DNA of 39,213 bases from an uncultured Lachnospiraceae bacterium. GTDB taxonomy: Bacteria > Bacillota > Clostridia > Lachnospirales > Lachnospiraceae. Where the stretch lies: NCBI GenBank assembly GCA_947625205.1, contig CANQNN010000024.1, positions 1 to 39,213 on the forward strand, in the 5' to 3' direction. Shown here in pieces: positions 1 through 8,950 of this stretch. Position numbers and translations under genes: made by a program. Each line of letters opens with the position of its first letter. Position 1 is the first letter of the stretch. The notes beneath the pieces were generated by a model, which was given only the letters and a program-made list of their open reading frames with translations, was not told the origin of the DNA and ran no database searches.

Positions 1-81
1 GAGCGGATCAGCTCTAAGATCAGGCTTTTTATTGTGCACTTTGATGATTTTTAAAATAATTCTTGCAATTCACCTTCCCTG

Positions 82-1083
82 TCAGCTCAGCTGCGCCTGA
101 ACCGCCGTAAGCGCCACAACGCCGACGATATCCTGCCATGAACAGCCTCTGGATAAGTCATTGACCGGTTTAGCGATACCCTGCAGCATCGGGCCGTACG
201 CTTCTGCCTTACCCAGTCTTTGTACCAGCTTATATCCGATATTGCCGCAGTCCAGATTCGGGAATATCAGCACATTCGCCTTACCTGCAACGTCGCTGCC
301 GGGCGCCTTGGACTTGGCTACCTGCGGCACCAGCGCCGCGTCCGTCTGCAGCTCGCCGTCAATGCACAGATGCGGGTACTGCTCATGGGCGATGCGGGTC
401 GCCTCCACCATTTTATCTACCAGGGGATGCTTCGCGCTGCCCTTCGTGGAATGGGACAGCATGGCGATGATCGGCTTGGCACCCACAAGGCTCTTAAAGC
501 TCCTTGCCGAAGTGTCCGCAATGGCCGCCAGCTCCTCAGCCGTGGGATCCTGATTCAATCCGCAGTCGGCAAACAGGAATGTGCCGTGTTCCCCGTATTC
601 GCAGTCAGGCACATCCAGAATAAAGAAACCGGACACCAGCTTGACTCCGGGCGCGGTCTTTAAGATCTGCAATGCCGGCCGAAGCGTATCCGCCGTCGCA
701 TGGCACGCGCCCGCCACCATACCGTCGGCATCATTTGCCTTAACCATGATGACCCCGAACGTCAGATAATCGTTTAGCAATGTTTCTCTCGCCTTCTCCG
801 GCGTCATTCCTTTATTCTTTCTTGTCTCGTATAACAGGTCAACATACTGGTCCAATTTATCCGTATGAGCCGGATCGATGATCGTAACGCCATCCAGCTC
901 TACCTCCAGCCATCCGGCGCCGTCCATGATCTTCTCCTCGTTTCCGATCATGATAATGTCGGCGATCCCCTCCCGCAAAATATGTGATGCCGCGATCAGC
1001 GTTCTCTTATCGTTCGTCTCCGGCAGCACGATCGTTTTTCTGTCGCTGCGCGCTTTCTCTTTCATTAAATCAATATAAGACAT
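82..1083 (-). CDS. pta: phosphate acetyltransferase
   Basis: This 333-residue protein matches the short, single-domain phosphate acetyltransferase, which interconverts acetyl-CoA plus phosphate with acetyl phosphate plus CoA in the cytoplasm. With acetate kinase it forms the ATP-yielding acetate pathway of fermenters. The C-terminal half carries the family segments VSGFFILDVP, AMLSHSTKGSAKHP and LIFPNLDCGNIGYK. The length is normal for the type without an N-terminal regulatory domain. The ATG at 1083 is preceded by AGGAGGT at an 8-base spacing. A promoter lies at 1141-1168. The usual partner ackA would lie downstream, beyond base 1, and is not in the window; bases 1-81 show no gene. The gene is divergent from tmcAL, whose product consumes acetate. 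Confidence 0.95.
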   Translation of the reverse strand: MSYIDLMKEKARSDRKTIVLPETNDKRTLIAASHILREGIADIIMIGNEEKIMDGAGWLEVELDGVTIIDPAHTDKLDQYVDLLYETRKNKGMTPEKARETLLNDYLTFGVIMVKANDADGMVAGACHATADTLRPALQILKTAPGVKLVSGFFILDVPDCEYGEHGTFLFADCGLNQDPTAEELAAIADTSARSFKSLVGAKPIIAMLSHSTKGSAKHPLVDKMVEATRIAHEQYPHLCIDGELQTDAALVPQVAKSKAPGSDVAGKANVLIFPNLDCGNIGYKLVQRLGKAEAYGPMLQGIAKPVNDLSRGCSWQDIVGVVALTAVQAQLS

Positions 1084-1140
1084 GTCATTCTACCTCCTGC
1101 CATCTGATTGTTCAGTTGTATGAAACCCCTGCGTATATAT

Positions 1141-1168
1141 AGTATATATAGGATTATACATAAATCAA
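1141..1168 (-). promoter_or_regulatory. sigma-A type promoter of pta
   Basis: Read on the minus strand, TTGATT (1163-1168) is followed after 16 bases by TATACT (1141-1146), about 58 bases upstream of the pta start codon. The block between pta and tmcAL is very AT-rich. Assigned by motif match only. Confidence 0.5.
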
Positions 1169-1250
1169 CGGCCCGGCACAAGATAAAATCTCTCTGTTTT
1201 TCACAGATTATATCTTTTTTTCAAACATATTTTTACCATAAACCAATCTG

Positions 1251-1279
1251 CATACAAATTTCCCATTTTGTGGTATGAT
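1251..1279 (+). promoter_or_regulatory. possible promoter of tmcAL
   Basis: An extended -10 element, TGG followed by TATGAT (1274-1279), lies about 64 bases before the tmcAL start. The -35 candidate CATACA (1251-1256) at a 17-base spacing is poor, so the call rests on the extended -10. Confidence 0.35.
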
Positions 1280-1342
1280 AGATAATAAGCAGGATGGGTA
1301 CGGCATAAACAGAGAAAATATCCAGAGAGGACATCACACACC

Positions 1343-2581
1343 ATGAAGACAGTCGGGATCGTTGCGGAATACAATCCGTTTCACAATGGGCACGCCCACC
1401 ATATTGCCGAGGCAAGGAGGCTGACCGGTGCGGATTACTGCATTGTTGTCATGAGCGGGGATTTTGTACAGCGCGGCGCGCCCGCGATCGTGGATAAGTA
1501 TACGCGTGCGAAGTCTGCCCTTCTAAACGGCGCGGATCTGGTTCTGGAGCTTCCGGTATACTATGCCGCCGGCAGCGCGGAATACTTTGCAAGCGGCGCC
1601 GTTGCGCTTCTGGACAAGCTCGGTGTGACGGACGCTCTCTGCTTTGGCAGTGAGAGCGGGGACATCAGCGTTTTATCCTCGCTGGCGGAAGCTCTTCTCA
1701 ACGAGACGCCGCAGTTTAAACAGGCGCTTAGACAGCAGATGAAAGCCGGAGCCACCTACCCGCAGGCAAGAAATATCGCGCTGGCCGAGACTGCGCCCGA
1801 ACTGACGGGCAGGCTCTTTGCGTTCCAGTCCCCCAACAATATTCTCGGTATGGAATATATCAAGGCCATCAGAAGACGGCAGAGCCGTATCAAGCCGTAC
1901 ACGATCAGCCGCATTGACGCAGAATACCATTCTGCCAGACTCGGTTCCTCATACAGCTCCGCTCTGGCCATAAGGGAATCCATCATGGAAAAAGGCAGTA
2001 TTCAATATGTGAGCGACCAGATGCCCGCGTCCGTATACACGCTTCTGGAAGAAGCTTTCGGGCAGACATTTCCGATCCTTCCCAATGACCTGTCCGCTCT
2101 CCTTCCTTATAAGCTCATGCTGGAACAGAGAAACGGTTACACCTCTTATCTGGATGTTGACGGCGCATTTTCGGACAGGCTCTCCAATATGCTCTTCTCC
2201 TATACCGACTACCCGGCATTCTGTGAGCTGTTGAAGACCCGGAATATGACTTACACAAGAGTTGCCAGAAACCTACTGCATATTCTTCTGGATATCCGCG
2301 CAGAGGATATGGAGGATTTTCGCAGAGATGACTATATATATTATGCAAGGATACTGGGGATCAATAAAGAGGCAGAGCCGTTGCTTAGCGCCATCAGGGA
2401 GCGCTCCCAGGTTCCGCTTCTGTCCAGAACGGCGGATGCCTCCGGCATGATCGAACAAGCAAACGGGCAGAAAATGTTTGAGGCGGATATTCGCTCCGGC
2501 AACATATATTCCCTGCTCGTACAGCACAAATTCGGCGGATGCATCCAGAACGAATATCAGAAACAAATCGCTGTTGTATAA
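1343..2581 (+). CDS. tmcAL: tRNA(Met) cytidine acetate ligase (YlbM family)
   Basis: A 412-residue nucleotidyltransferase-fold protein of the TmcAL/YlbM family. In Bacillus subtilis this enzyme activates acetate with ATP and acetylates the wobble cytidine C34 of elongator tRNA-Met to N4-acetylcytidine. The N-terminus shows the family signature GIVAEYNPFHNGH, with the nucleotidyl-transfer motif HNGH near residues 14-17, followed by VVMSGDFVQRG and the KYTRAKSALLNGADLVLELP block. The length is normal. The ATG at 1343 follows a GAGAGGA ribosome binding site at about 11 bases. It is the only large gene on the plus strand. It converges with the histidine kinase gene: the two stop codons are only 7 bases apart and no separate terminator is visible. 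Confidence 0.93.
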   Translation: MKTVGIVAEYNPFHNGHAHHIAEARRLTGADYCIVVMSGDFVQRGAPAIVDKYTRAKSALLNGADLVLELPVYYAAGSAEYFASGAVALLDKLGVTDALCFGSESGDISVLSSLAEALLNETPQFKQALRQQMKAGATYPQARNIALAETAPELTGRLFAFQSPNNILGMEYIKAIRRRQSRIKPYTISRIDAEYHSARLGSSYSSALAIRESIMEKGSIQYVSDQMPASVYTLLEEAFGQTFPILPNDLSALLPYKLMLEQRNGYTSYLDVDGAFSDRLSNMLFSYTDYPAFCELLKTRNMTYTRVARNLLHILLDIRAEDMEDFRRDDYIYYARILGINKEAEPLLSAIRERSQVPLLSRTADASGMIEQANGQKMFEADIRSGNIYSLLVQHKFGGCIQNEYQKQIAVV

Positions 2582-2588
2582 GCCCGGT

Positions 2589-4784
2589 TTATGGTTCTTC
2601 CAGCAGCTCAAACGGCAGCCATTTCAATATCTTCTCGCTCAATTCCTTATAGTTGATGGGCTTGGCGATAAAATCATCCATGCCCTCCTCTATGAACATC
2701 TCTCTGACGCCGCTGATGGCATTTGCCGTCAGGGCAATGATCGGCACTTTCTTATAGTACTCGCCGTCCATAGCGCGTATAATATGCGTGGCCTCCACGC
2801 CGTCCATATCCGGCATCATATGGTCCATAAAGATCAGATGGTACTCTTTCTGCTTCACCATCTCTATCGCTTCTTCCCCGCTTTTGGCGCTGTCTATCTG
2901 CATGCCGAACGGTTTCATCAGCCCCATCGCCACTTTTCTGTTTACAAGATTATCGTCAACGACAAGCACCCTGGCATTGGGCGCCCGGAAATTATCATAC
3001 TCGTTCTTATGCTCCGGCCTGGACTGTTTCTTCTCCAGATTCAGCTCACCGCACGGCTGCTCATCCGTCACGCGCTGCGGCACTTCAAAATAGAAATTAC
3101 TTCCTTCCCTGTAAACGCTCTCAACATGGATATCGCCGCCCATCAGGCGCAGCAGCTGTCTTGAAATGGCAAGTCCCAGCCCGCTACCCTCTTTCTTGCG
3201 GTTTCTGAACGTATCAGATTGCTCAAAGGAATTGAATATGCGCTGCAGGTCCTCCTGTCTGATACCGATACCCGTATCCTTGACGGAAGCTTTTAACAGG
3301 ATACCGTCCTCACGTCTCTCATACCCGATGCTCAGACTGATACTTCCCTTTTCCGTGAATTTTACCGCATTGTTCACCAGGTTGATCAGAACCTGTTTGA
3401 TACGGATCTCATCGCCGTACAGTCTGGAGGGAAGCGTAGGATCGAGCGTGATCTCCAACTTAAGATTATTCTCCTCCACCTTGCCGGCAATGATATGATA
3501 TACATCCTGTATCAGCGTCATCAGATCATAGTCCGTCTCCATGATCTCCAGTTTACCCGATTCCATCTTGGAAAAATCAAGAATATCGTTGATGATCGTA
3601 ATCAGCGACATGCTGGCTGTCCTGATCTGCTCAATGGCATCTCGCTGCTGATCGTCCAGGCTGCCCCTCAGGGCGATCTCCGTCATACCAAGGATAGCGT
3701 TCATGGGCGTTCTGATCTCGTGACTCATATTGGCAAGAAAAGCCGATTTCACATGCGAAGCATTCTCCGCCTTCTCCTTGAGCTCTCTCATCAGTTTTGC
3801 CTGCGCCATCATATCTGTCACGTCGATAACGGATATCATATAACCCCGCACCTGAATATCATCGCGCACCTCGGACGCCCTGATCTCATAGCTTTTATCC
3901 TGAAGCTCGATCACAGTGCCGGTCTGTTCGTAGATAGCCTGGATCTCCGCCTCGCTGACCTGTTCCTGTCCCTGTTTCATATTCGGGAACAGTTCGCACG
4001 CCGCAGTATTGGCATAGAGAAACTTCATCCGGGCATCCGATACGATAATGCCCTCTCCCAGGTTCTCAACCACAGCTTCCTTGGCATACTGCACCGTATC
4101 GAACAGGCCATACTTATTGACTGCAATAAACAGAAAACAGACGGAGAACAAGATGCCGAGAGGCGTCGTGTCGAAGCCGCCCGTCGCGCCACTAAGATAC
4201 AGCAGAAGAAGCAGGAAAGGCATGATCCCCGCCATGATCAGGAGCCCCTGAATAACCCTTGAACCGACTCTGATCTGCTGATAAGCCGGATTGATGCAGA
4301 CATACAGATACATGATCATCTCCACCAGGCAGAATATCATGTAGAAATAATACAGCGGCGCCTTGCCAAGCAGTAGAATATTGCCGCTTTTCGTAGCCGC
4401 TATCTCATAAGAAGTGTAATACAGGCTGTGATAATCACAGGTCATGATCACACAGAACATAGCCAGATTAATGATAAACAACGTGATCATCAGCTTGCGG
4501 GGCCAGCGGATCCTGTAATAAGACAGCACGAACGCAAGCGCCAGGAAATTGGCAAAACATTTGCCGCAGTACTCCGTCTTGCCGAGCGCGATCATCTCCC
4601 TCATATTCTGCGCCATAATAAAAAGGCTGCGGGAAACAAGCGCAATAAGACAGCAGATCATTGTCATGATCAGTCTGCTCTTATAACCGGAATCCCTCTG
4701 CTTCAATATGGAAGCAAGCAGGAAAAAACCTACCATAACTCCGAACACATGGATAACGAGCCATATCATCTGCATGGTCTGCAT
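2589..4784 (-). CDS. membrane hybrid sensor histidine kinase/response regulator
   Basis: About 731 residues. The first 215 or so contain about seven hydrophobic segments, resembling the 7TM histidine-kinase N-terminal module. A PAS-like region follows (roughly 230-330, starting EGIIVSDARMKFLYANTAA). The HisKA domain carries the phosphoacceptor His near 355 in SHEIRTPMNAILG. The HATPase domain has its N box (LINLVNNAVKFTEKG) and G boxes (DTGIGI, GSGLGLAISRQ). A C-terminal receiver domain carries the phosphoacceptor Asp near 654 in FMDHMMPDMDG. The start at 4784 is preferred over an ATG two codons earlier because AGGAG sits 8 bases before it. It begins 11 bases after plsC, so it is probably the last gene of the smsC-smsB-cls-plsC operon. 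The signal is unknown; membrane state is a possibility suggested only by context. Confidence 0.9.
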   Translation of the reverse strand: MQTMQMIWLVIHVFGVMVGFFLLASILKQRDSGYKSRLIMTMICCLIALVSRSLFIMAQNMREMIALGKTEYCGKCFANFLALAFVLSYYRIRWPRKLMITLFIINLAMFCVIMTCDYHSLYYTSYEIAATKSGNILLLGKAPLYYFYMIFCLVEMIMYLYVCINPAYQQIRVGSRVIQGLLIMAGIMPFLLLLLYLSGATGGFDTTPLGILFSVCFLFIAVNKYGLFDTVQYAKEAVVENLGEGIIVSDARMKFLYANTAACELFPNMKQGQEQVSEAEIQAIYEQTGTVIELQDKSYEIRASEVRDDIQVRGYMISVIDVTDMMAQAKLMRELKEKAENASHVKSAFLANMSHEIRTPMNAILGMTEIALRGSLDDQQRDAIEQIRTASMSLITIINDILDFSKMESGKLEIMETDYDLMTLIQDVYHIIAGKVEENNLKLEITLDPTLPSRLYGDEIRIKQVLINLVNNAVKFTEKGSISLSIGYERREDGILLKASVKDTGIGIRQEDLQRIFNSFEQSDTFRNRKKEGSGLGLAISRQLLRLMGGDIHVESVYREGSNFYFEVPQRVTDEQPCGELNLEKKQSRPEHKNEYDNFRAPNARVLVVDDNLVNRKVAMGLMKPFGMQIDSAKSGEEAIEMVKQKEYHLIFMDHMMPDMDGVEATHIIRAMDGEYYKKVPIIALTANAISGVREMFIEEGMDDFIAKPINYKELSEKILKWLPFELLEEP

Positions 4785-4795
4785 AATCATTTCTC

Positions 4796-5512
4796 CTATT
4801 GCTGTTGACCTGTAACCTTCGCTATATGCTTCCTGATCCTGTCATGCACCATAGCCGACACTTCCCTGGTGCTCATATCCTTATACTCCTCGTACGGGAT
4901 ACAGGGAAGATAGTGCACCTGCGTTGTGACCGGTTTTAACGACCATTCTTCAAACACCTTGTAGGAATCTATCAATACCACCGGCACGATGGGCGCCCTG
5001 ACCTTCATGGCGCTCTTAAAGGCGCCGGGTTTAAATTCTCTGACTTCGTTATGATTGTGAAAATAACCGCCCTCCGGGAAAATGATGTAGCGTCTGCCCG
5101 CGGCGACTTCCTCCGCCACCTCTGATATGATCCTCACCGACTGTCTTAAATCGTCTTTGACCATCCTCTTGCCATGCAGCATATCTACAAACTGCGTCGT
5201 CAGGATCACGTGGGATTTTGCATCGTCTATCACGACCGAGCAGGGCTTGTCATGTGTCGCGATAATGCCAAGCGCATCATATTTACCCTGATGATTGGGG
5301 AACATCACATATCCGCCCTCTTCAGGAAGATTTTCCATGCCGTAGCCTATTGTCCTGATGTGCCCCGCCCTGTTCATACGCTTTACCGTCAGTCTGGCAT
5401 AGGCATAACGTTTTTCTTCCGACACTTTTTTACTCTTTGCTTTATAGGACATTCTGGGAATCATATAGAGCCGCGGCAGATTGCACGCAATAACCCACAT
5501 AAAACGCAACAT
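4796..5512 (-). CDS. plsC: 1-acyl-sn-glycerol-3-phosphate acyltransferase
   Basis: A 238-residue PlsC-family acyltransferase, expected to add the second acyl chain to lysophosphatidic acid at the cytoplasmic membrane. The acyltransferase signature HX4D is seen as NHQGKYD (His74, Asp79) and the substrate-binding motif as FPEGG (145-149). The open frame extends a further 61 codons upstream inside cls, but that part has no family character. The ATG at 5512 starts a typical N-terminus (MLRFMWVIACNLPRL), 17 bases after the cls stop, with AAGGAG 13 bases upstream. The spacing is a little long, so the exact start is moderately certain. It directly follows cardiolipin synthase, consistent with a shared role in phospholipid synthesis. 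Confidence 0.9.
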   Translation of the reverse strand: MLRFMWVIACNLPRLYMIPRMSYKAKSKKVSEEKRYAYARLTVKRMNRAGHIRTIGYGMENLPEEGGYVMFPNHQGKYDALGIIATHDKPCSVVIDDAKSHVILTTQFVDMLHGKRMVKDDLRQSVRIISEVAEEVAAGRRYIIFPEGGYFHNHNEVREFKPGAFKSAMKVRAPIVPVVLIDSYKVFEEWSLKPVTTQVHYLPCIPYEEYKDMSTREVSAMVHDRIRKHIAKVTGQQQ

Positions 5513-5529
5513 AACTATTACTGTTCTCC

Positions 5530-7062
5530 TTATAACAGAGGTGAAAATAATTTCAAGATCGGTCCGATCACATTTGTTTTCATAAACTTCTTCTTGCACC
5601 ACTCCAGCGTAATGCGCTCGGACACCGCAAAGGTCTCTTCCATATCCTGTCTGATCTGCGCCAGCGCATCCACGCGGTACATAAACACGCCACATTCAAA
5701 GTGGTGATAGAAGCTCCTATAGTCAAAATTAATGGTTCCCACTGCCGCGAACTCATCATCACAGATCACGCATTTGGAATGAATAAATCCCGGCGTATAC
5801 TGATATATTCTGACGCCCGCTTCTATCAAATTCTGATAATTGGACTGTGTCAGCCAGTAGATCGTCTTCTTATCCGGCACGCCGGGCGTCACGATACGGA
5901 CGTCCACGCCGCGTTTGGCAGCCAGCTTAAGCGCCGTATATACCTCATTGTCCGTAATAAGATACGGCGTATAAATATAAAGATACCTTTCGGCGCTGCT
6001 GATCATATTGAGATAAACGTTTTCACCCACCAATTCACTGTCCAGCGGGGAATCCATGTAGGGCTGCACGTAGCCGTTTTCCTCATGTTTCCGGGCAAAA
6101 TGCCCCCTGTATCTGCTGTAATCATCCTCCGTATAGCGGGTGAGATTCCACATCTGCAAAAACATGACCGTAAAATTCCAGACGGCCTCTCCTTCGATAC
6201 GGATCCCTGCGTCTTTCCAGTGATCCCCGTGCGGGTGCGTATAGTTGATATACTCATCGGCCATATTGATGCCGCCGGTATAGCCTATCTGTCCATCGAT
6301 CACTGCGATCTTCCTGTGATCCCTGTTGTTGAGTATCAAAGCCATAAAAGGAATGATCCGGTTGAAAGCGATACACTTGATCCCCTTTTTTTCAATCTGC
6401 TCATAATACTTCTTCGGAAGGACAAACACACTGCCCACATCATCATAGATCAGCCGGACTTCCACGCCTTCCTTCACCTTGCGCTCCAGCACCTCCAGAA
6501 CGGTATTCCACATAACGCCCTCTCCCAGAATAAAATATTCCAGGAAAATAAAATGTCTGGCGTGCTCCAGGTCTTCCAGCAGCTGTTTCCAGTAAGGCAG
6601 TCCCTCCGGATAATATGTCGTACTCGAACAGTCCCACACAGGCGTCCCCGCATAATCCAGCATGTATCTGCTCTGATTGGCGATGCGCGGATTCTCCTGT
6701 TCCAGACGGCCCATGATCTCCTGATCCTGTTTCAGATACTTTGCCACCTGCTCAGACGTCCGTTTCTCACCCTCGCGCAGCTTGCTCGGCAGGAAAACAT
6801 GTCCGAAAAACAGATACAAAATACCTCCGAACAGCGGAAACATCAGTATTGGCACGATCCACGACAGTTTCACGGCAGGATTGTTGGCACGCAGTATGAT
6901 AGCGATAACGGCGCCAAAGCTGAGCAGGCGCAGAACGAAAGCGATCGCCACATAGTAATTGCTCCACCGAAATATCTCCAGCAAGAAAAAACCAATTTGC
7001 AGTATTACGAGCAGTCCCGTAATAACCACTCTGTTTAGTGCGTAATGTAATATTTTTCTCAT
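5530..7062 (-). CDS. cls: cardiolipin synthase (two HKD motifs)
   Basis: A 510-residue phospholipase-D superfamily protein of normal length for bacterial cardiolipin synthase, which condenses two phosphatidylglycerol molecules into cardiolipin and glycerol. Two N-terminal membrane segments (about 11-30 and 36-58, with a third hydrophobic stretch at 68-90) are followed by two HxK(x4)D motifs: HRKIAVID (His249, Lys251, Asp256) and HSKCVICD (His428, Lys430, Asp435). Both catalytic halves look intact. The ATG overlaps the smsB stop codon as ATGA and has no strong ribosome binding site of its own, so translation is probably coupled to smsB. This ties cardiolipin synthesis to the Fe-S assembly genes. 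Confidence 0.94.
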   Translation of the reverse strand: MRKILHYALNRVVITGLLVILQIGFFLLEIFRWSNYYVAIAFVLRLLSFGAVIAIILRANNPAVKLSWIVPILMFPLFGGILYLFFGHVFLPSKLREGEKRTSEQVAKYLKQDQEIMGRLEQENPRIANQSRYMLDYAGTPVWDCSSTTYYPEGLPYWKQLLEDLEHARHFIFLEYFILGEGVMWNTVLEVLERKVKEGVEVRLIYDDVGSVFVLPKKYYEQIEKKGIKCIAFNRIIPFMALILNNRDHRKIAVIDGQIGYTGGINMADEYINYTHPHGDHWKDAGIRIEGEAVWNFTVMFLQMWNLTRYTEDDYSRYRGHFARKHEENGYVQPYMDSPLDSELVGENVYLNMISSAERYLYIYTPYLITDNEVYTALKLAAKRGVDVRIVTPGVPDKKTIYWLTQSNYQNLIEAGVRIYQYTPGFIHSKCVICDDEFAAVGTINFDYRSFYHHFECGVFMYRVDALAQIRQDMEETFAVSERITLEWCKKKFMKTNVIGPILKLFSPLL

Positions 7063-7976
7063 CTCAGAAATCCGTTTACGATCTGTTCCTCCGCCTCTTT
7101 CTCTGTCAGTCCGAGCGTCATGAGCTTCGTCAGCTGTTCGCCCGCTATCTTTCCAATCGCCGCTTCGTGTATCAGATTAGCGTCTATATTGTTCGCCGTC
7201 AGCTCCGGCGCCGCGCTTACGCTGGCGTCGTCCATGATGATCGCATCGCACTCACTGTGTCCGTGGCATCTGGCATTGCCGGTTATGCAGCTTTTAAACC
7301 TCTGCCTGGACTGTTCTTTCGCCACCGACCGGGATATCAGATTGACAGAGGAATCGTCACCATTCATGTCAACCGTAAAATCTGTCTCCGCAAGCTGCCT
7401 GCCGTGCGTCATGATCTTCTCTTTGATGACCAGCGCCGCGCCCTCTTCGACCTCCGCCCTCGTGACACGTCTGGTAGAATCGATTCCCTTGATCTGTACC
7501 GTTTCCATCTCCAGGTATGCGCCCGGCGCCAGATGGATCTCCGTGACAGGATTCATGATACGCTCCCCGCTGCCGTCCCCGCTGCCGTAATGCTTCTCCA
7601 CATACCTGACCCGCGCGTTCTTCTCTACAAAAAACCTGTGAATGCCCGAATGCTCCGATGCCGCATCGCCGCTGTTATGTATACCGCAGCCCGCAACAAT
7701 TGTCACATCCGCATCTTCACCCACAAAAAAATCGTTGTACACGCTTTCCTTCAATCCGCTCTGGCTAAGCACTACAGGAATATGCACACTTTCCGATTTC
7801 GTTCCCGGTTTGATCCTGATATCGATTCCGGCTCTGTCTTCCTTCGTGATAATATCGATATTCGCCGTTGTATTTCTGCCCGCCAGTTGTCCGTTTGCAC
7901 GAATGTTATATGCTCCCGCAGGTATCTCATGCAGCCCTGCCACCTGTTCAAGCAGATTTTGTTGTATTGCATCCAT
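7059..7976 (-). CDS. smsB: SufB/SufD-family Fe-S scaffold, short SmsB type
   Basis: A 305-residue SufB/SufD-family protein. It is much shorter than SufB of the full SUF system (about 460 residues) and lacks the long N-terminal domain. The C-terminal beta-helix region is recognisable in HSECDAIIMDD and ANLIHEAAIGKIAGEQL, which align with the SufB core ending in the HEA...KI block. The adjacent gene is a SufC-type ATPase, and no sufS, sufU or second sufB/D gene is present. This matches the minimal SmsCB arrangement described in methanogens and many anaerobes, thought to build Fe-S clusters as an SmsC2B2 complex. The cysteine that follows the corresponding position in E. coli SufB appears absent here. 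ATG at 7976 follows GAGGAG at 9 bases. The stop overlaps cls. Confidence 0.85.
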   Translation of the reverse strand: MDAIQQNLLEQVAGLHEIPAGAYNIRANGQLAGRNTTANIDIITKEDRAGIDIRIKPGTKSESVHIPVVLSQSGLKESVYNDFFVGEDADVTIVAGCGIHNSGDAASEHSGIHRFFVEKNARVRYVEKHYGSGDGSGERIMNPVTEIHLAPGAYLEMETVQIKGIDSTRRVTRAEVEEGAALVIKEKIMTHGRQLAETDFTVDMNGDDSSVNLISRSVAKEQSRQRFKSCITGNARCHGHSECDAIIMDDASVSAAPELTANNIDANLIHEAAIGKIAGEQLTKLMTLGLTEKEAEEQIVNGFLR

Positions 7977-8018
7977 CCGCAGATACTCCTCTATTCCTGT
8001 CAGTCATAATTTATTCGG

Positions 8019-8741
8019 TCATAATTTATCGGTCAGCGTCTTACACGGCTGCCCGCGGTCCAGAAGCTCCGGCATGACTTCCTCTTTACTTCCCACCTTC
8101 CGGATCTGCCCGCCAGACAAAAGGACAATACGATCCGCCAAGCCAAGTATCCTCTCCTGATGTGAAATGATCAGAATAGACCCGTTGATCTCCTCATGCA
8201 TCTTTTCAAAAACACGGATGAGATTTTGAAAGCTCCACAGATCGATCCCCGCCTCCGGCTCGTCAAAAATGGACACTTTCGTTTTCCGCGCAATGATCAT
8301 GGCGATCTCAATGCGCTTTAATTCACCGCCGGATAATGATGCGTTGACTTCACGGTTCACATAGTCTCTGGCGCACAGTCCCACCTCTGAAAGTATCTCA
8401 CAGATATCCGACATTGATGCGTCCCTGCCCGCCGCAACAGACAGAAGCTCCCTCACCGTGATGCCCTTGAAACGCACCGGCTGCTGGAAAGCATAGCTAA
8501 TGCCCTTATTGGCGCGCTCCGTGATCGACAGGTCCGTAATATCCTCGCCGTCCAGAATGATCCGCCCCGCAGTCGGTTTCAGAATACCCGCAATGATCTT
8601 AGCCAGCGTGGATTTACCGCTGCCGTTAGGTCCTGTGACCGCCACGAAACGATCGTCAAGCGTCAAGTTTATATCATTCAGAATCTCCACTTCGCGGCTT
8701 TCATCTTCAGCCGAATAGCAAATCCCTTTTAATTCAAGCAT
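8019..8741 (-). CDS. sufC: SufC/SmsC Fe-S assembly ATPase
   Basis: A 240-residue soluble ABC-type ATPase of the SufC family, which drives conformational changes of the SufB/D-type scaffold. Walker A is GPNGSGKST, the signature motif is LSGGELKR and Walker B is SIFDEPEAGID, with the SufC-typical GIDLWSFQNL after it. A GTG one codon earlier is possible, but ATG at 8741 has GAGGAG at a better 7-base spacing. It is the first gene of the operon; a 42-base gap separates it from smsB. The promoter region (8742-8803) is very AT-rich, with two near-direct copies of TAAATTATA (8765-8774 region and 8781-8789) that could be a regulator site or only -10 elements. Confidence 0.92.
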   Translation of the reverse strand: MLELKGICYSAEDESREVEILNDINLTLDDRFVAVTGPNGSGKSTLAKIIAGILKPTAGRIILDGEDITDLSITERANKGISYAFQQPVRFKGITVRELLSVAAGRDASMSDICEILSEVGLCARDYVNREVNASLSGGELKRIEIAMIIARKTKVSIFDEPEAGIDLWSFQNLIRVFEKMHEEINGSILIISHQERILGLADRIVLLSGGQIRKVGSKEEVMPELLDRGQPCKTLTDKL

Positions 8742-8803
8742 CACACTACTCCTCGTTCAACCTATTAAATTATATTAGCATAAATTATAATACTTAGCAA
8801 ACC

Positions 8804-8841
8804 AAAACAAAAAAAGCACCCGAGCTTAATAACTCAAGTGC
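8804..8841 (-). terminator. rho-independent terminator downstream of the MATE gene
   Basis: On the minus strand GCACTTGAG (8833-8841) pairs with CTCGGGTGC (8816-8824) around an 8-base loop, allowing a small internal mismatch. A T-rich tract from 8804-8815 follows. It lies 110 bases after the MATE stop codon and just ahead of the sufC promoter region, so it separates the two units. Confidence 0.7.
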
Positions 8842-8950
8842 CAGTGCGATCATGCTGTTTGGTTATGAAAGTCATCAAAGCATAATACATGGCATAATGA
8901 TACCATCTTATATCGGTGATCCATTCTTTCCAAGTATTGACCCTTTGAAA

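Noticed and set aside
2582..2588. A shared terminator between the convergent tmcAL and histidine kinase genes
   Set aside because: The gap is 7 bases and no convincing hairpin with T tract was seen at either 3' end, so the transcripts probably overlap.
5701..7038. Long plus-strand open frame (445 codons) opposite cls
   Set aside because: It is the antisense shadow of a gene with two intact HKD motifs, has no ribosome binding site and gives a His/Arg/Ile-rich product with no family features.
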